This document shows positions 25,673-33,622 of a stretch of 33,622 nt of DNA, in pieces. Position numbers and translations under genes: made by a program. The DNA is from an uncultured Cellvibrionales bacterium (GTDB lineage: Bacteria > Pseudomonadota > Gammaproteobacteria > Pseudomonadales > Cellvibrionaceae): assembly GCA_913050115.1 (NCBI GenBank), contig CAJWZU010000031.1:1-33622 (forward strand), written 5' to 3'. The notes beneath the pieces are model-generated. The model was not told the DNA's origin. It saw only the letters and a program-made list of their open reading frames with translations, and did not search any database. Position 1 is the stretch's first letter; every line of letters starts with the position of its first letter.

Positions 25673-26707
25673 TTACCAAGAGTAGCCTACGCCGAAAGTT
25701 AGCTTCTTATCTTCACGACGATTGTCCTCACCCGGTTGATTATCGACGTCGTATTCAAACTTAACCTCTCCTGTAAGCACCTCCAGCAGAGGAAAAGATA
25801 AGCCAGTATCTGTTGCCAGCTGCCAGTTACCCGCATCGGCAAAAGCTTGTATGTAGTGATTGCGGTTAAAAAAGCTACCAAACGAGAAGGCATAAGTGAA
25901 GTCGCTGCCCATTTTCCAGCTGGTGCGATCATTATTAGCATCGAACACATCACCTTCGACAAAGTCTTCAGGCTCATCAAGATTCTCTTTAATAGTGACA
26001 ATACCGCCTTCGAATGACAGCGCTGTGGTGTCGGTTTCCCACACTTGGTAGCCTAAACCCGTACCTAAGGCATACTGTTCAGCAATATCTTTAGTGTCGT
26101 CAACACCGGTAAACGCCTCGCCATACCAATACCACTGGTCGGCGAAAAACCACTTGCCGCCATAGCTTAAAAGATAAGTTTCAACGGTCGCTTCATCGTC
26201 GACAGAATCACTGTCGTAATCGGCAATAACACGATGACGCCAATCACCTTTACGCCACTCCATATCGACATCGGCATCAAGCTCGTCCTTTACTTGGTTG
26301 CCCCGATCATAAGAGCCACTGAGCAATGCTTTACCGGTATATTCCCAAGCGGCTACGTGAAACTCTTCAAACGGCTGCAGGTCCTCCACAGTGAGTAGAG
26401 ACACAGTGCCAGATTGGCCGCCATCGCAGCTATAATTTAACTCTGAGCCATTCATTTCCAACAGCGTACAGGCCGTATCATTGCCCGTAACCTTAAACAA
26501 ACTGCTGGTACTCATATCGTCAACTTGGCTTTTGGCTACCGCCAGCTCACCAAAACTGTCAGACAACCAGATAATATTATCGCCGTCGAGCCGAGTTAAG
26601 TCGCCCTGCAGACGATCGCCATTTTTTAGCACTAACTCACCGGCAAAGGCCGTTGAACTTAAAACAGTCAGCACCACCAGCGCTAAACGAGAAAATCGTG
26701 TCATCAT
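25673..26707 (-). CDS. DUF481 family outer-membrane protein
   Basis: Predicted outer-membrane beta-barrel of the DUF481 (YdiY-like) family. ATG 26707 gives 344 residues, with AGG seven bases upstream. The signal peptide is MMTRFSRLALVVLTVLSSTA followed by FA, cut before GELVLKNGDRL. An N-terminal domain (to ~120) contains LKNGDRLQGDL and a likely disulfide between Cys in TACTLLE and NYSCDGG. The barrel then follows with alternating aromatic strands (WRKGDWRHRVIADYDSDSVD, KWFFADQWYWYGEAF) and ends GVGYSW, the aromatic end expected for BAM-inserted barrels. Many barrel loops are acidic. The ligand is unknown. AmpG lies just upstream on the same strand with a 77-base gap. Confidence 0.85.
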   Translation of the reverse strand: MMTRFSRLALVVLTVLSSTAFAGELVLKNGDRLQGDLTRLDGDNIIWLSDSFGELAVAKSQVDDMSTSSLFKVTGNDTACTLLEMNGSELNYSCDGGQSGTVSLLTVEDLQPFEEFHVAAWEYTGKALLSGSYDRGNQVKDELDADVDMEWRKGDWRHRVIADYDSDSVDDEATVETYLLSYGGKWFFADQWYWYGEAFTGVDDTKDIAEQYALGTGLGYQVWETDTTALSFEGGIVTIKENLDEPEDFVEGDVFDANNDRTSWKMGSDFTYAFSFGSFFNRNHYIQAFADAGNWQLATDTGLSFPLLEVLTGEVKFEYDVDNQPGEDNRREDKKLTFGVGYSW

Positions 26708-26784
26708 ATAAAAACCTAACCGTTTAAAAAAAATAACTGAAAATAACTTTCGTATTGTAACCAATTAAACACAACTGTTGCGCG

Positions 26785-28170
26785 TTAAGCCTTGGTCGAG
26801 TGAATAAACGCCCGAGCCATAGGGTGACGCATAACGATTACTGAAAAGATAATCGCCGGAATACCCATAACAGCAGCATAAATAAAGAACTCATAATAGC
26901 TACTGGCATCGACTAGCACACCGGAAAAACCACTGAAAAACTTGCCCGGTAAAGTCATAAAAGAACTAAAAAGCGCGTACTGAGTAGCGGTATAAGCGCG
27001 ATTAACCAGCCCAGACAGAAAGGCAATAAAAGCGGCATTGGCAAAACCACCACTGAAGTTATCGGCGCTAATCACCAGCGCTAGCCAATTTACATCGGCC
27101 CCTACCAGCGCCAACTGGGCAAACAGTAAATTAGTGGCGGCCACCATAATAGCGCCGGCCAACAGCGGCCGAAACACACCGAAGCGCACGACTAATATAC
27201 CGCCGGTAAAGGCACCCAACAGCGTCATTATAAAGCCAAATATTTTTCCCACTGCAGCAATTTGATTTTTACTAAAACCCAGATCGAGATAAAAGGGATT
27301 AGCCATCACCCCCATAACAATATCGCTGATGCGATAGCAGCCGACAAAAGCCAATATAACTAACGCAAAGCGACCATGGCGATGAAGAAAATCGGCGAAG
27401 GGGCAAACAACCGCCGACACAAACCAAGCCTGCAAGCGCTGCCATTTGCCTTTTTTCCCATGGGTAACATCATTGACCCACTCAGCTTCGAGCTGCTCGG
27501 TTTCGCTGTCATTTTTGTGTTCTGGTTCGCTCACAATGAGCACGGTAATAACGCCGACCGACATCAACGCCGCCATGCTCAGATAGGCGAACTGCCAAGC
27601 ATCAGCCAGAGCGATCTCAAGCGACCAATTACTAGGCTCTGCAATAAATAGAGTACCCGCTCCTGCCACCAACATGGCGAGGCGATAACCAAACACATAG
27701 GTCGCCGACATGGCGCCTTGATATTGGGTGATGACCGCCTCGATACGATAGGCGTCAATGGCGATATCCTGAGTCGCCGAAAAGAAAGCGATGAATACTG
27801 CCGCCAGCGCCAACCACCACAACTGGGTCTGCGGATCGATGCTGACCATCAGCACAATACCGCCGATTACGCCCAATTGTCCCAGCAGCATCCAGCTGCG
27901 ACGCTTGCCCAACAGTGACGTTAACCAAGGTAGAGGCAGGCGGTCGACCACTGGAGCCCAAAATACTTTAACCGAATAGGTTATACCGACCCAGCCGAAA
28001 AAACCGATGGTAGAACGCGCCACCCCCATATCATTGAGCCAGGCCGTGAGCGTAGAAAACACCAACAGCAGCGGCAAACCGGCGGAGAAACCGAGAAACA
28101 ACATCGCCAGCACGCGCGGTTTGCAGTAGACGGCAAAGGCCGAGGCCCAGCTGGCAAGGTTTGATTGCAT
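26785..28170 (-). CDS. ampG: AmpG family muropeptide permease
   Basis: Major-facilitator inner-membrane transporter that imports GlcNAc-anhydroMurNAc peptides for cell-wall recycling. The 461 residues carry the family opening LFLGFSAGLPLLLVFSTLTA and the block STIGFFGWVGITYSVKVFWA (P)VVDRLPLP. ATQDIAIDAYRIE and the KNQIAAVGKIFGFIMTLLGA segment follow. The rest is consistent with about 12 membrane helices and a cytoplasmic charged loop (SEPEHKNDSETEQLEAEW). The ribosome-binding site is weak. The nearby ampD product cleaves the imported substrate, so transporter and amidase sit within 3 kb of each other. Confidence 0.92.
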   Translation of the reverse strand: MQSNLASWASAFAVYCKPRVLAMLFLGFSAGLPLLLVFSTLTAWLNDMGVARSTIGFFGWVGITYSVKVFWAPVVDRLPLPWLTSLLGKRRSWMLLGQLGVIGGIVLMVSIDPQTQLWWLALAAVFIAFFSATQDIAIDAYRIEAVITQYQGAMSATYVFGYRLAMLVAGAGTLFIAEPSNWSLEIALADAWQFAYLSMAALMSVGVITVLIVSEPEHKNDSETEQLEAEWVNDVTHGKKGKWQRLQAWFVSAVVCPFADFLHRHGRFALVILAFVGCYRISDIVMGVMANPFYLDLGFSKNQIAAVGKIFGFIMTLLGAFTGGILVVRFGVFRPLLAGAIMVAATNLLFAQLALVGADVNWLALVISADNFSGGFANAAFIAFLSGLVNRAYTATQYALFSSFMTLPGKFFSGFSGVLVDASSYYEFFIYAAVMGIPAIIFSVIVMRHPMARAFIHSTKA

Positions 28171-28227
28171 AGCGTAGATTAAATCCGTTTAGGTACCCAA
28201 TTTAAGAGCAGTGTTTAGGCGGGCAGT

Positions 28228-28713
28228 TTAGTCGCGAAAGTTATCAAACTGCAGCGGCATATCAATATCGGCCGAGCGCAAAGTCGCCATGGCCTTTTGC
28301 AGATCGTCGCGTTTCTTACCGGTGATACGTACTTGATCGCCCTGCACCTGAGCCTGCACCTTTAATTTAGCTTCTTTAATCGTCTTGGTAATCTTGCGGC
28401 AGAGGTCAGAATCCAAACCATTGCGCACGCTAATTTCCTGCTTTACCAGCATGCCCGAGACGCGAATATCGCCCTTATCGAGGCAGGAGATATCAATTTT
28501 ATTCTTCAGCAGCGCCGAGGCAAAAATATCAAACATTTGCATCACCTGAAAATCACCCTCGGCAATAATAGTGATTACATATTCAGAAGATCGCTCAAAA
28601 CTGGCTTCAACACCTTTAAAATCAAAGCGGGTTTCCACCACGCGATTCGACTGATCGACGGCGTTAGTGAGGGTTTGCTTGTCAACTTCGGAGACAACAT
28701 CAAAGGAAGGCAT
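28228..28713 (-). CDS. yajQ: YajQ family nucleotide-binding protein
   Basis: Cytoplasmic protein of 161 residues (UPF0234/YajQ). It begins MPSFDVVSEVDKQTLTNAVD, followed by RFDFKGVEASFE, SALLKNKIDISCLDKGD, the RKITKTIKEAKLKVQAQVQG block and TGKKRDDLQKAMATLR, ending MPLQFDNFRD; all are diagnostic. Members in Xanthomonas and Pseudomonas bind cyclic di-GMP and act on transcription, which is of interest beside the cyclase at 13018, though distance and lack of a partner make this only a possibility. AGGA precedes the ATG at normal spacing. Its 3' end is 57 bases before ampG on the same strand. Confidence 0.95.
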   Translation of the reverse strand: MPSFDVVSEVDKQTLTNAVDQSNRVVETRFDFKGVEASFERSSEYVITIIAEGDFQVMQMFDIFASALLKNKIDISCLDKGDIRVSGMLVKQEISVRNGLDSDLCRKITKTIKEAKLKVQAQVQGDQVRITGKKRDDLQKAMATLRSADIDMPLQFDNFRD

Positions 28714-28999
28714 AGTGTAAGTCCTATCAAAAAAAATAAATCTGCGCGCAGTCTAACAGATCAAAAACACACTAGGCTCGCAACAGATCCAATGGGAGAA
28801 AATATGTCAGCGACCCGCCGGCAGTTTAAAATGCGTACAGCAGCACCCAGACTAAGTAATATGAGTCAACGGCTAAGCGCCAAAACTTGCCCACTAAGCA
28901 GCATAACTTAATAGGCGGCAAGCAAAAAGTAACTGCATCAATTATGTTAACAAGCCACAGCGGTATTTACCAAGCTCAGCGCTATGGCTGCTGCGCCTG

Positions 29000-29896
29000 T
29001 TAAACAAACAGCGTAAATAAAGCCACTGCACTTACCCACAACAACAGAGCTCGCGACAATAGCGCTTGCAGCGCTTCGACTTGATGACCTGAACAACCCA
29101 CCTGCACGCACTCAACACTGGTATCTTCCGTCTCGGTCATGGCAGCCTCAAGTCCCAAGGCTCCTTGCACACTGCACAACAGCATCTGTGCCGACGACTG
29201 GCGCAGACAAAACAGATGCTCACGCCAGAGCGAAAAACAACCGACAAAATTACCGACCATAGCCAAACTCAACCCCAGCACCCGCACCGCTGGCCACTCC
29301 AACAGCCACAGCCATTTAGCCGCTAAATGCCGTTCATCAGCGCTGGCATCGAGAGACTGCACATACAGCGATGACAACCGATACAGCAACGCACCCGCCG
29401 CGCCCAGTAATAAAAACCAAAACAACACCGCAAACACTCGCTCGAAACCGCTATAAGCAAAGGTTCGCAAAGCATGCCGATGCAGCTGAGCCCAAGAATT
29501 GGTATCCACCGGCAGAGCCTCAAGTAACAACTCAGAATCTATCTGCAGCAGAATATTCACACAAGCCGCCGAATCATCGCGTCGCCAAGCAGCAATATAA
29601 TCACCAAAATTCTGCTCAGTATCGGTGCGGCCAAAACTGTAGAGCAAGACGGGAATATTGATAAAAATCATCAACAGCGGCGAGACTTTTAACACTAGCA
29701 CCACATTCAATAATGCCAGCAATAATAGCGGCACAACTAGGGCGACAAAAAGTACACCGCCATCGATATTCGATAAGCGTGCGCAGCCATGCAAGTGTGC
29801 CTGCCAACGCAAAAACCAGGTATCGCGCTGCAATAACGCACCGGAGCCTCGAAGCTGCATAACGGCCCAGGTCAACAACAAACTGATTAATGTCAT
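29000..29896 (-). CDS. ampE: AmpE-like inner-membrane protein
   Basis: Membrane protein of the AmpE/CbiB-like family encoded with ampD and linked to beta-lactamase induction; its biochemical role is unclear. The 298 residues show membrane helices near residues 46-80, 153-172, 203-222 and at the C-terminus (SRALLLWVSAVALFTLF). Conserved blocks include RDTWFLRWQ, LLYSFGRTD and WLEWPAVRVLGLSLAMVGNF. The ATG overlaps the ampD stop as ATGA (29893-29896), so translation is coupled. No ampR or ampC gene is visible in the window, so any role in beta-lactamase control cannot be judged here. Confidence 0.85.
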   Translation of the reverse strand: MTLISLLLTWAVMQLRGSGALLQRDTWFLRWQAHLHGCARLSNIDGGVLFVALVVPLLLLALLNVVLVLKVSPLLMIFINIPVLLYSFGRTDTEQNFGDYIAAWRRDDSAACVNILLQIDSELLLEALPVDTNSWAQLHRHALRTFAYSGFERVFAVLFWFLLLGAAGALLYRLSSLYVQSLDASADERHLAAKWLWLLEWPAVRVLGLSLAMVGNFVGCFSLWREHLFCLRQSSAQMLLCSVQGALGLEAAMTETEDTSVECVQVGCSGHQVEALQALLSRALLLWVSAVALFTLFV

Positions 29897-30519
29897 ACCG
29901 GTAACTCTTTGTTTATCTGTTGGTTTAACGCTTTGCTTTTAATCGAGGTGAGTTCTGCATAATAAGCCCAGTCAAAAGCGGCTCCAGGGTCGGTCTTACG
30001 CTTGGGGGCTATGTGCTCATGACCGATTATCCGCTCGGGCGTAATGCTCGGATACGTCAGCATTAAAGCCGCACTAACCTCGGCCAATGCCGAGTACTGC
30101 TGTGAAGTATAGGGGATATTATCGGTGCCCTCTAACTCGACACCAATACTAAAGTCATTACAGTCTTTACGGCCAACAAATATCGACTGCCCCGCATGCC
30201 AAGCGCGCTGATTAAAGTCGACAAACTGAGTCACGCATCCGGTGCGCTCAATCAACAGATGTGACGACACCCGCATAGCCGCAATTTCGGCAAAGTAAGG
30301 GTCCAAGGTTGGGTCTAACTGGTTACAAAAAAATTGCTGCACAAAACCGCCACCAAACTTGCCTGGTGGCAAACTGATATTGTGAATGACCAGCAAACTA
30401 ATATCACCATCCTTAGGTCGCGCATTAACATTTGGGGACGGGCACTGATTGGCACCGCAGAAATAGCCATCAGCAATCAGCGTCGGTACCAACGGGCGAG
30501 GTTTACACGGATTCACCAT
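29893..30519 (-). CDS. ampD: 1,6-anhydro-N-acetylmuramyl-L-alanine amidase
   Basis: Cytoplasmic zinc amidase that removes peptide from anhydro-MurNAc during wall recycling. ATG 30519 gives 208 residues, with AGGTG five bases upstream; a TTG at 30552 adds 11. Zinc ligands by alignment to AmpD are His46 (VIHNISLPPGKFG), His167 and Asp177 (GHEHIAPKRKTDPG), ten residues apart as in the known enzyme. CPSPNVNARP, SSHLLIERTG, QFVDFNQRAWHAG and FSIGVELEGTD are all intact. The GHEHIAP block replaces the more usual GHSDIAP. ampE is translationally coupled downstream, and the ampG product supplies its substrate. Confidence 0.95.
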   Translation of the reverse strand: MVNPCKPRPLVPTLIADGYFCGANQCPSPNVNARPKDGDISLLVIHNISLPPGKFGGGFVQQFFCNQLDPTLDPYFAEIAAMRVSSHLLIERTGCVTQFVDFNQRAWHAGQSIFVGRKDCNDFSIGVELEGTDNIPYTSQQYSALAEVSAALMLTYPSITPERIIGHEHIAPKRKTDPGAAFDWAYYAELTSIKSKALNQQINKELPV

Positions 30520-30571
30520 TAACACACCTGTTTGGGTCAAGTTGAACCTCAAATGCTACCATTAAAATCTG

Positions 30572-31270
30572 TTAAGCCAAACCTCGACTCTGACGCAAAT
30601 CACTAACAACTCCCTCTAATGCTCGCTCAAATGACACGCCGTCATCAATAACTCGTAATTCATTGCTTTTAAGTGCTCGTGCTAATTGCAGTTGATTTTT
30701 TTCAACGACTTTGACACCTAACCGATTGACAAAAATATACTGGTCAATCGAAGTAAGAATGGCCGCCAAACGGCAACGCAAAGGCGGCTCAGTCGCCGAC
30801 ATTTCAAACCAACTGCCCTGACTTAAACGGCCTGCCTGCCGCCACCAGATCGGCTCAATATTGTCACCAAACTCGGCCAAAAGAGTTTTGGTCGAGTCAA
30901 ATGCAACACCACCAAGCGCCGTTACAGAGGCATCTGTAACTACCTCATTCAGCGGCGCCAAGGTCGACGGCGCCGAAGCTATAGAAACAGATGTGCTTGG
31001 CTCTAATATTTGAGAGCACTGACGTTCTTTTTTTGTAAAGGCAATAAAGTCGAGCAGCAGCGCTGGCAACAACGGCTGATGAGCGTTAGTGTGCTTGTGC
31101 AAATGCTCAGCTATTGCCGAAATTTTCTCATAGAGGCGACTGCAACGGGCGGCTTTATTTGCCTTAAGCCGATCAGTGTCGGTTTTTTTGCGCAAGCGAT
31201 GCATGGTCGCTGACAGACTCGCCAGAGACTCTCGCACAGCATCGGGCAATAGATCTTTGTGCTCGTGCAT
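30572..31270 (-). CDS. DUF1631-type protein, short form
   Basis: 232 residues from ATG 31270. Its C-terminal half carries the DUF1631 end pattern: GSWFEMSATEPPLRCRLAAI, DQYIFVNRLGVKVVEKNQ, LRVIDDGVSFERALEGVVSD. The N-terminal part is helical (LPDAVRESLASLSATMHRLR). Full DUF1631 proteins are much longer, so this is a reduced form. Another in-frame ATG at 31399 would prepend 43 residues with a hydrophobic stretch (LVYTGAIIIYVWFGVII); neither start has a clear ribosome-binding site. I prefer 31270, which leaves more room for a promoter facing the protease at 31463. The ampD-DUF1631-nadC grouping is seen in Pseudomonas too, to my knowledge. Confidence 0.72.
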   Translation of the reverse strand: MHEHKDLLPDAVRESLASLSATMHRLRKKTDTDRLKANKAARCSRLYEKISAIAEHLHKHTNAHQPLLPALLLDFIAFTKKERQCSQILEPSTSVSIASAPSTLAPLNEVVTDASVTALGGVAFDSTKTLLAEFGDNIEPIWWRQAGRLSQGSWFEMSATEPPLRCRLAAILTSIDQYIFVNRLGVKVVEKNQLQLARALKSNELRVIDDGVSFERALEGVVSDLRQSRGLA

Positions 31271-31462
31271 TAAAGTGCTGTTTGAATGCTCACGTATAAT
31301 GACTCCAAACCAGACATAGATAATAATAGCCCCAGTATAAACAAGCCGACTATCCAGCCCAGCACCAAGGCCGTAAATAGGGATGCCATTCACATTCATA
31401 CAAGGCTGTTATACTTTAAATATTTAAAGCGCCCGAACTTACCCTTAAAAGAGGAATAAGCC

Positions 31463-31993
31463 TTGTCTGCACAACCGCCTTCAGAGCAAGCCGGCCGACC
31501 CTTTGGCCGCGGTATGCTCGTTATATTCTGGATACTGGCCCTCGGCCTGTTGACACTGGTGTTTGGCAATCTAGAGGAGCGTCAGTACAATCCCAATCAG
31601 GCGCTCGCCGGTAAGCAAACAGAAGCACTGCGGGAAGTGGTACTGGAGCGCAACCGCTTCAACCACTATGTCGCCAGCGGTCTAATCAATGGTGTGCCGG
31701 TCACCTTTATGCTCGATACCGGCGCCAGCGCGGTAGTAGTGCCTAAGAACCTCGCCGCCAAACTCGGGCTAATACCCGGTCGCCCCCATATTGCCCAAAC
31801 CGCCAACGGCCAAGTCCAGGTGCGTGCCACCCGCATCGACAAGCTGCAACTGGGCCCGATAGAACTGCCTAACATCAACGCCAGCATCAACCCCGGCATG
31901 AATGGCGAGGAGATACTGCTAGGCATGAGTGCCCTGAAACAAATTGAATTCAGTCAGAAAGGCAAGATGTTGACCTTGCGGCAGTATCGCTAA
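31463..31993 (+). CDS. Retropepsin-like aspartic protease, membrane anchored
   Basis: TIGR02281-type clan AA aspartic protease, 176 residues. TTG 31463 is supported by GAGG eight bases upstream. A short cytoplasmic N-terminus is followed by one membrane helix (GMLVIFWILALGLLTLVFG, residues 17-35). The periplasmic protease domain has YVASGLINGVPVTFMLDTGA, with catalytic Asp85 in LDTGAS, then LGPIELPNINASINPGM and EEILLGMSALKQIEF. A single DTG implies homodimer activity. Substrate unknown. It sits between the divergent DUF1631 gene and the HEPN/MNT pair. Confidence 0.9.
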   Translation: MSAQPPSEQAGRPFGRGMLVIFWILALGLLTLVFGNLEERQYNPNQALAGKQTEALREVVLERNRFNHYVASGLINGVPVTFMLDTGASAVVVPKNLAAKLGLIPGRPHIAQTANGQVQVRATRIDKLQLGPIELPNINASINPGMNGEEILLGMSALKQIEFSQKGKMLTLRQYR

Positions 31994-32052
31994 TATCCAG
32001 CTCAAGATAAGCCTGATAAAATACGCAATTAAACAACTCAAGCCCCATAGCC

Positions 32053-32457
32053 ATGACTGATGTACGTTGGATACAGCGCCTAGACAATTTAAATCGTGCC
32101 TATAAACACCTGCATGAATTAAGCCTTCGAGAAAACCTCGACTGGGTTGAGTCCATAGCACTGATCAAGTTATTCGAAGTAGTATTTGAGCTGAGCTGGA
32201 AGACACTTAAAGACTACCTGTATTCTGAAGGCATCGCAGTTAAAAGCCCCAGAGAAACGATAAAACAAGCCTTTCAAATGGACCTGATCGAAGACGGCGA
32301 TTGCTGGCTAGACGCGCTAGAAAAACGTAACACCACCACTCATCGCTACGACGAAGCATTTTCAAAAATGCTGACTGACGTCATTCAAAGTCGCTACACC
32401 GCCATATTCACTCAATTGCAATTGGATTTAAACCAAAGAGCACGCCACAGTGAATAA
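32053..32457 (+). CDS. HEPN toxin of HEPN/MNT toxin-antitoxin pair
   Basis: HI0074-type HEPN protein of 134 residues, an all-helical RNase-like toxin in the HEPN/MNT system. It begins RWIQRLDNLNRAYKHLHELS, with FEVVFELSWKTLKDYL. It carries the complete RX4HXY active-site motif, Arg92, His97 and Tyr99 in KRNTTTHRYDE. In characterised pairs the antitoxin adds AMP chains to that tyrosine. The downstream nucleotidyltransferase overlaps it by eight bases. TAAAAT lies upstream (about 32019-32024), but no good -35. HEPN proteins without activity, acting as substrate-binding partners, share the fold, so toxicity is predicted, not proven. Confidence 0.88.
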   Translation: MTDVRWIQRLDNLNRAYKHLHELSLRENLDWVESIALIKLFEVVFELSWKTLKDYLYSEGIAVKSPRETIKQAFQMDLIEDGDCWLDALEKRNTTTHRYDEAFSKMLTDVIQSRYTAIFTQLQLDLNQRARHSE

Positions 32458-32764
32458 CCTTTCAAACACCCACGATTTCGGGCTAAAAGAACATTATCTG
32501 GACGAAATACGCCAAGTTTTAGCCAAAACACCAGAGATAGAACGCGCCGTTATATTTGGCTCCAGAGCCAAGGGTTCTTACCGCCGCGGCTCTGATGTGG
32601 ATATTGCTCTTTTTGGGGATCTCAATTTAGATCAAATCAGCCATATTACCTACCAGCTCAACGAAGAAACTCGTATCCCGCTATTTTTTGATGTCGTCAA
32701 CTACAACACTCTGACCAATTCAGCCCTCAAAGATCACATCGATCGCATCGGTAAGACACTTTAG
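32450..32764 (+). CDS. mntA: MNT-type nucleotidyltransferase antitoxin (MntA)
   Basis: Minimal nucleotidyltransferase of 104 residues, the antitoxin that modifies and silences the HEPN protein. The GSX10DXD motif is intact, with Gly37-Ser38 and catalytic Asp49 and Asp51 in [21 protein letters not shown] third carboxylate is Asp81 in [11 protein letters not shown] 32450 lies eight bases inside the HEPN gene. Coupled, overlapping translation is typical of these pairs. The order toxin then antitoxin matches HI0074-HI0073-like modules, where the reverse order also occurs. The pair splits a group of plus-strand genes (retropepsin, then nadC). Confidence 0.87.
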   Translation: MNNLSNTHDFGLKEHYLDEIRQVLAKTPEIERAVIFGSRAKGSYRRGSDVDIALFGDLNLDQISHITYQLNEETRIPLFFDVVNYNTLTNSALKDHIDRIGKTL

Positions 32765-32795
32765 CCTCACCATCCAACCCAACAGAAACCAAACT

Positions 32796-33622
32796 ATGTT
32801 TGACGCCATCCCCAACCTAAAACAAGACATTATCCGCAGTGTGCGTGACGCCCTGAATGAAGACTTAGGTAACGACAACTGGCAGGCCCAAGGCCAAGAA
32901 GGAGAGAGCGGCGACATTACCGCACGCCTCATCCCCGCCGCCAATCAAGCGCAGGCGACTATTATCACTCGCGAAGACTGTATCTTCGTCGGTCGTCAGT
33001 GGGTTGAGGAAACCTTTCGCCAGTTAGATGCCAAAGTGGCTATTATCTGGCACGTGCAAGATGGCGACATAGCTTGCGCTAATAGCACGCTGTTCGAGTT
33101 AAAAGGCACGGCTCGCAGCCTGCTGACCGGTGAGCGCACCGCACTCAACTTTGTGCAGCTGCTGTCGGGCATTGCCACTACCTGCGCCGAATATGCTGCA
33201 TTAGTAGAAGGCAGCAGCCTAAAGATTCTCGATACCCGCAAAACCCTCCCGGGCCTGCGCACCGCACAAAAATACGCCGTTACCTTTGGCGGTTGCCACA
33301 ACCACCGCATAGGGCTCTATGATGCCTTCCTGATTAAAGAGAACCATATCGCCGCCTGCGGCGGTATCGAGCAAGCTATTGAAGCTGCGCGTGAACTGGC
33401 GCCTAAAAAACCGGTGGAAGTTGAGGTGGAGTCTTTAGAAGAGCTACAGCAGGCCCTAAATGCCGGTGCCGATGTCGTCATGCTCGACAATTTTAGCTTT
33501 GACGATATGTGCAAAGCCGTGGAGATCAATCAAGGGCGTGCAAAACTTGAAGCCTCTGGTAATGTGTCAAAAGATACACTGCCGCAGATAGCCAAAACCG
33601 GTGTGGACTACACATCAATAGG
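32796..33622 (+). CDS. nadC: Nicotinate-nucleotide pyrophosphorylase, C-terminus missing
   Basis: Quinolinate phosphoribosyltransferase, which makes nicotinate mononucleotide from quinolinate and PRPP in NAD synthesis. The frame is open from ATG 32796 to the right edge, 275 codons with no stop, so only a few terminal residues are missing compared with the usual ~280. Seen motifs: [75 protein letters not shown] and, at the end, TGVDYTSIG. There is no strong ribosome-binding site. It follows the HEPN/MNT pair by 31 bases and could be read from the same transcript. Confidence 0.95.
   Translation, partial: MFDAIPNLKQDIIRSVRDALNEDLGNDNWQAQGQEGESGDITARLIPAANQAQATIITREDCIFVGRQWVEETFRQLDAKVAIIWHVQDGDIACANSTLFELKGTARSLLTGERTALNFVQLLSGIATTCAEYAALVEGSSLKILDTRKTLPGLRTAQKYAVTFGGCHNHRIGLYDAFLIKENHIAACGGIEQAIEAARELAPKKPVEVEVESLEELQQALNAGADVVMLDNFSFDDMCKAVEINQGRAKLEASGNVSKDTLPQIAKTGVDYTSI

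Overview
The window is an ordinary-looking piece of a gammaproteobacterial chromosome of moderate GC content. ArgRS, DinG, YqcC, Can, SodB, GroESL, FxsA, AmpG, YajQ, AmpE, AmpD and NadC all read like Pseudomonas or E. coli proteins. The gene set (FxsA beside groES; ampE-ampD beside a DUF1631 gene, a retropepsin-like protease and nadC; DUF3549; a single-gene class I fumarase) fits a marine member of the Pseudomonadales/Cellvibrionales group. No rRNA, tRNA, CRISPR array, prophage or intact insertion sequence is visible.

Layout. 1-385: a tandem duplication at the left edge carries copies of a minus-strand translation start, followed by a promoter and a hairpin-plus-T-run just before argD. 386-2528: argD and argF (arginine synthesis). 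2529-3586: a gene-poor kilobase with a large palindrome and what looks like a decayed minus-strand gene with its own terminator. 3587-5777: a small Arg-rich unknown protein and argS. 5778-8838: a broken small ORF coupled to yqcC, an intergenic repeat, and dinG. 8876-14298: a YchJ-like protein, an acyltransferase, an SDR oxidoreductase, a DUF3549 protein and a REC-GGEEF-REC diguanylate cyclase. 14510-18508: pyrB, sbcB, carbonic anhydrase and pterin carbinolamine dehydratase. 18671-22386: class I fumarase, a small Lar-like zinc ribbon, a membrane-anchored coiled-coil protein and Fe superoxide dismutase. 22687-25307: groL, groS and fxsA, with a well-matched sigma-32 promoter before groS. 25673-30519: DUF481 outer-membrane protein, ampG, yajQ, ampE and ampD, so transport (AmpG) and cleavage (AmpD) of anhydro-muropeptides are encoded close together. 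30572-33622: DUF1631-type protein, retropepsin-like protease, a HEPN/MNT toxin-antitoxin pair, and nadC running off the right edge.

Many starts were moved inward from the longest open frame where a ribosome-binding site or family length decides. Highlights are (i) the left-edge tandem array of overlapping ~30-codon ORFs with strong ribosome-binding sites, (ii) the HEPN-MNT pair with complete RX4HXY and GSX10DXD motifs, (iii) three palindromic intergenic elements, two of one family, and (iv) two decayed or frameshifted minus-strand genes that simple ORF finding would miss.
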